A stretch of DNA of 64,000 nucleotides from Gottfriedia luciferensis (lineage in GTDB: Bacteria; Bacillota; Bacilli; Bacillales; Bacillaceae_G), in assembly GCF_001712755.1 (NCBI RefSeq), contig NZ_MDKC01000001.1, positions 124,001 through 188,000 of the forward strand, given 5' to 3'. The translations under genes and the position numbers were made by a program. The stretch's first letter is position 1, and the number at the start of each line of letters is the position of its first letter. Positions 62,000 through 64,000 of the stretch are shown here, piece by piece. A model generated the notes under the pieces. It did not search any database, had not been told where the DNA came from, and was given only the letters and a program-made list of their open reading frames with translations.

Positions 62000-62936
62000 A
62001 ACGGTTATTTAAAGTCTTATCTAATGTGTCGATATTTTCTTGCATTAAGTCGAAATAATCTTTATGTTTCTTTAAATCATCCTCTGAAATAGTTGCAAGG
62101 TGGTTAAGTCTTAAGATTTCAGCATGGGTTTCATTTTTTACAACTGTTGCTACTTTTGGTGTAGCAAATGTTTCAAACAATATATATTTGACATGATGTT
62201 CTTTTACAAAATCAACAACTTTCTTTAGATCCTTCTGTGATGGCTCTTGAGAAGGGGATAGTCCTGTGATTGGGATTTGTTCAATTCCGTAATGTTGTTC
62301 CAAATATCCATAAGCTGCATGTGAAACGACAATATCTTTACGTGCAGAATGTAAAACTAAATTTCTTAATTCATTATCAAGTTCATCAAATTGATTTTCA
62401 ATTTTATCATAATTTGCATCAAAGTACTGTTTGTTTTTCGGCATTAATTTAACTAATTCATCTCTAATATTTTGTGCTTCAATTTTTGCACGAGATGGAT
62501 CTAGCCAAACATGTGGATCAACGTCATGATGATCTTCATCTTCCTGAATTTCTTCTTCGTTTGACTTTATTAATTCAATATTTTTAGTTGCCTCTAAGAT
62601 TGCAACATGATTATTTTTAAGTGTATCTTTGATTTTATCTGCAAAAGGTTCCATACCTGCACCATTGTAAACAAATAAATCGGAGTTTGCGATTTTTACT
62701 ATTTGTTTAGAAGTTGGTTCAAAATCATGAGTATCAACACCAGTAGGATAGATGGAATGTACATCAACGTATTTACCACCAATTTTTTCAGCAAAATCTT
62801 GTAAAGGATAGATGGTTGTATAAATCGTTAGTTTATTTTTATTTTTTGTACTTTGCTGATGCGTGTCTTTATTGCAAGCTGACAGAACTGCACTTGTTAA
62901 TAGCAAAGTCGTTATTGCTAATTTTTTAAATTTCAT
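61998..62936 (-). CDS. znuA: Zinc ABC transporter substrate-binding lipoprotein
   Basis: Lipobox LSAC with Cys21 marks an exported lipoprotein. His in PTGVDTHDFEP, the His/Asp-rich loop DEDHHDVDPHVWLDP and His in VVSHAAYGYLE are the zinc-ligand set of the ZnuA/AdcA family. A Zur box on its promoter supports zinc rather than manganese. No permease or ATPase gene lies in view; the neighbours on both sides are unrelated, so it must work with partners elsewhere. Confidence 0.88.
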   Translation of the reverse strand: MKFKKLAITTLLLTSAVLSACNKDTHQQSTKNKNKLTIYTTIYPLQDFAEKIGGKYVDVHSIYPTGVDTHDFEPTSKQIVKIANSDLFVYNGAGMEPFADKIKDTLKNNHVAILEATKNIELIKSNEEEIQEDEDHHDVDPHVWLDPSRAKIEAQNIRDELVKLMPKNKQYFDANYDKIENQFDELDNELRNLVLHSARKDIVVSHAAYGYLEQHYGIEQIPITGLSPSQEPSQKDLKKVVDFVKEHHVKYILFETFATPKVATVVKNETHAEILRLNHLATISEDDLKKHKDYFDLMQENIDTLDKTLNNR

Positions 62937-63109
62937 TTTTTTCTCTCCCTAAAAAATTAATCATTTTAGTATTTTATAATGAGGTCGTTAATAAACGAAT
63001 AAAGTTAAAATATTTTAATTAATTCGTAATCATTCCTTTTTATATTTTAAAAAAAATATAAGATCATTCTTATCAATCTTATAAGTATATAAAATTTATC
63101 ATATATTCA

Positions 63110-63170
63110 AAATCGTAATAAATACGATTTAATCCTTTGTCATTATAGAACAGTAATTATTAATGTGCAA
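63110..63170 (-). promoter_or_regulatory. Zinc-binding protein promoter with Zur box
   Basis: On the minus strand TTGCAC (63165-63170), 17 bp, TATAAT (63142-63147). Directly downstream, 63110-63130 is a 21-bp near-palindrome with arms AAATCGTAAT and AATACGATTT, as in Bacillus Zur boxes. It leaves a ~200-nt leader before the start codon, in which I see no riboswitch. Confidence 0.8.
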
Positions 63171-63194
63171 GAAAAATGCGATTTAAAAGAATTA

Positions 63195-63245
63195 AAATAA
63201 AAAAAAGTATGCTTTGATGAAAAACAATGCATCAAAACATACTTT
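63195..63245 (-). terminator. Terminator of pssA
   Basis: On the minus strand a long stem with AAAGTATG / CATACTTT ends (63204-63211 with 63238-63245) and TTTGATG/CATCAAA inside, followed by a T-run. Confidence 0.85.
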
Positions 63246-63248
63246 GTA

Positions 63249-63983
63249 TTAAGACTTTCTTTTTAAACGGAATTTACGTGGTTTCTTATTTTCATTCCTT
63301 GATTGTTTCTTTTTACTTTTGAAAAATTGAAAGAAAATAAAGAAGATGTAAAGCGGAATTGCTATATAAATAAAGAATGGCCACTGTTCTTTTTTAGCGT
63401 GCCATACTAGATATAATGCGTATCCTAAAAAAATCGTAATAATTGTAGCATATTTAGGAATCGGAATATCTTTAAAGCTTGGAATTTTTATTCTACTAAC
63501 CATTAAGAATGCTAATGCAACAAAAACTGTTATGATGACGATTTGTGGAATGCGACTTCCAAATAACGTTAAAAAGGCAACAAGACCACCAGCTGCTGTA
63601 ATTGGTACTCCTGTAAAATATTTTAGTGAAGTTGAAATCGGTGTAACATTAAATCTTGCTAATCGATATGCCCCAAACAGTGGGAATAAACCTGCAATTC
63701 CTAGACCAAAGATACCTTCAGTAGAAAATTGTGTACAATATACTAAATAGGAAGGTGCAACTCCAAAAGTAACTATATCAGCTAAAGAGTCTAGTTCTTT
63801 TCCTAATTGTGATTGGACTCCTAAAACTCTAGCAACTCGACCGTCCATACTATCGAGCATCATTCCTATTAAAATAAGAATTGCGGCATTTCTAAATTCT
63901 CCTTTAGCTGCAAATCCGATCGATAGAAACCCACAATATAAATTCCCTAGAGTAAAAAGGTTTGGAATACTTTTTCTTATCAT
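63249..63983 (-). CDS. pssA: CDP-diacylglycerol-serine O-phosphatidyltransferase
   Basis: The CDP-alcohol phosphotransferase motif DG-x2-AR-x8-G-x3-D-x3-D is complete: Asp47, Gly48, Ala51, Arg52, Gly61, Asp65, Asp69. About six membrane helices follow, ending in a basic tail. It makes phosphatidylserine, the precursor of phosphatidylethanolamine. Length of 244 aa is normal for Bacillus. In B. subtilis pssA is followed by a decarboxylase gene; here the zinc lipoprotein gene follows instead. Confidence 0.93.
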   Translation of the reverse strand: MIRKSIPNLFTLGNLYCGFLSIGFAAKGEFRNAAILILIGMMLDSMDGRVARVLGVQSQLGKELDSLADIVTFGVAPSYLVYCTQFSTEGIFGLGIAGLFPLFGAYRLARFNVTPISTSLKYFTGVPITAAGGLVAFLTLFGSRIPQIVIITVFVALAFLMVSRIKIPSFKDIPIPKYATIITIFLGYALYLVWHAKKEQWPFFIYIAIPLYIFFIFFQFFKSKKKQSRNENKKPRKFRLKRKS

Positions 63984-64000
63984 ACATTCACTTCCTAAAA

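Noticed and set aside
1-64000. CRISPR arrays, tRNA or rRNA genes, known riboswitches
   Set aside because: I saw no regular repeat-spacer pattern, no cloverleaf with conserved T-loop, and no T-box or common riboswitch core.

Overview
This is a low-G+C, A+T-rich Bacillaceae chromosome segment (Bacillus or a close relative such as Gottfriedia; genus not certain). The right half keeps a gene order familiar from Bacillus subtilis: ypvA, an M32 peptidase, bpsA-bpsB-dynA, and ypdQ/ypeP/ypeQ/ypzA/cspD. The left half (about 1-34.7 kb) is accessory DNA built around a siphovirus prophage.

Regions: (1) 0.1-4.3 kb holds small leftward genes (GIY-YIG nuclease-like, 46-aa protein, membrane-anchored coiled coil, small membrane protein) and a rightward SEFIR/TIR-domain gene that looks like a one-gene anti-phage defence. 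(2) 4.7-9.7 kb is the early phage region: a Cro-like HTH, a replication-initiator-like gene behind 29-bp direct repeats, several structured RNA stretches, an HNH endonuclease and small proteins. (3) 9.8-24.7 kb is a complete HK97-type late operon: packaging HNH, probable cos, TerS, TerL, portal, protease, capsid, connectors, tail tube, chaperones G/GT with a likely programmed frameshift, tape measure, Dit, tail endopeptidase-like protein, holin and M15 endolysin. (4) 24.7-31.2 kb carries lysogen cargo, a small HTH repressor, an Mrr-like nuclease, an FtsK/SpoIIIE ATPase and an overlapping replication-relaxation protein. (5) 31.3-34.3 kb is an unassigned cargo block: a 452-aa protein, a divergent HTH repressor with three operators, an 84-aa protein and a membrane protein. 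I find no integrase in the window, so the prophage ends are not fixed.

(6) 34.7-64 kb is chromosomal: Gfo/Idh oxidoreductase, DinG-type helicase, NAD(P)-binding protein, two M32 carboxypeptidase paralogues, ArsR plus SRPBCC pair, type III polyketide synthase with its methyltransferase, dynamin DynA, rhodanese, a 6S-like RNA, an EamA exporter, two RNase H-like proteins, a cold-shock protein, topoisomerase III, a YkvI-family carrier, an MFS exporter, a zinc-binding lipoprotein and PssA.

Regulatory sites stand out in this half: a Fur box on a strong promoter driving only a 26-codon ORF, a Rex-type box on the promoter of a 74-aa protein, a Zur box on the zinc-binding lipoprotein promoter, duplicated cre-like sites before a Spo0E-like gene, and ArsR operators over a promoter that implies a leaderless mRNA. 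Motif and family names come from reading the sequence by eye; no searches were run.
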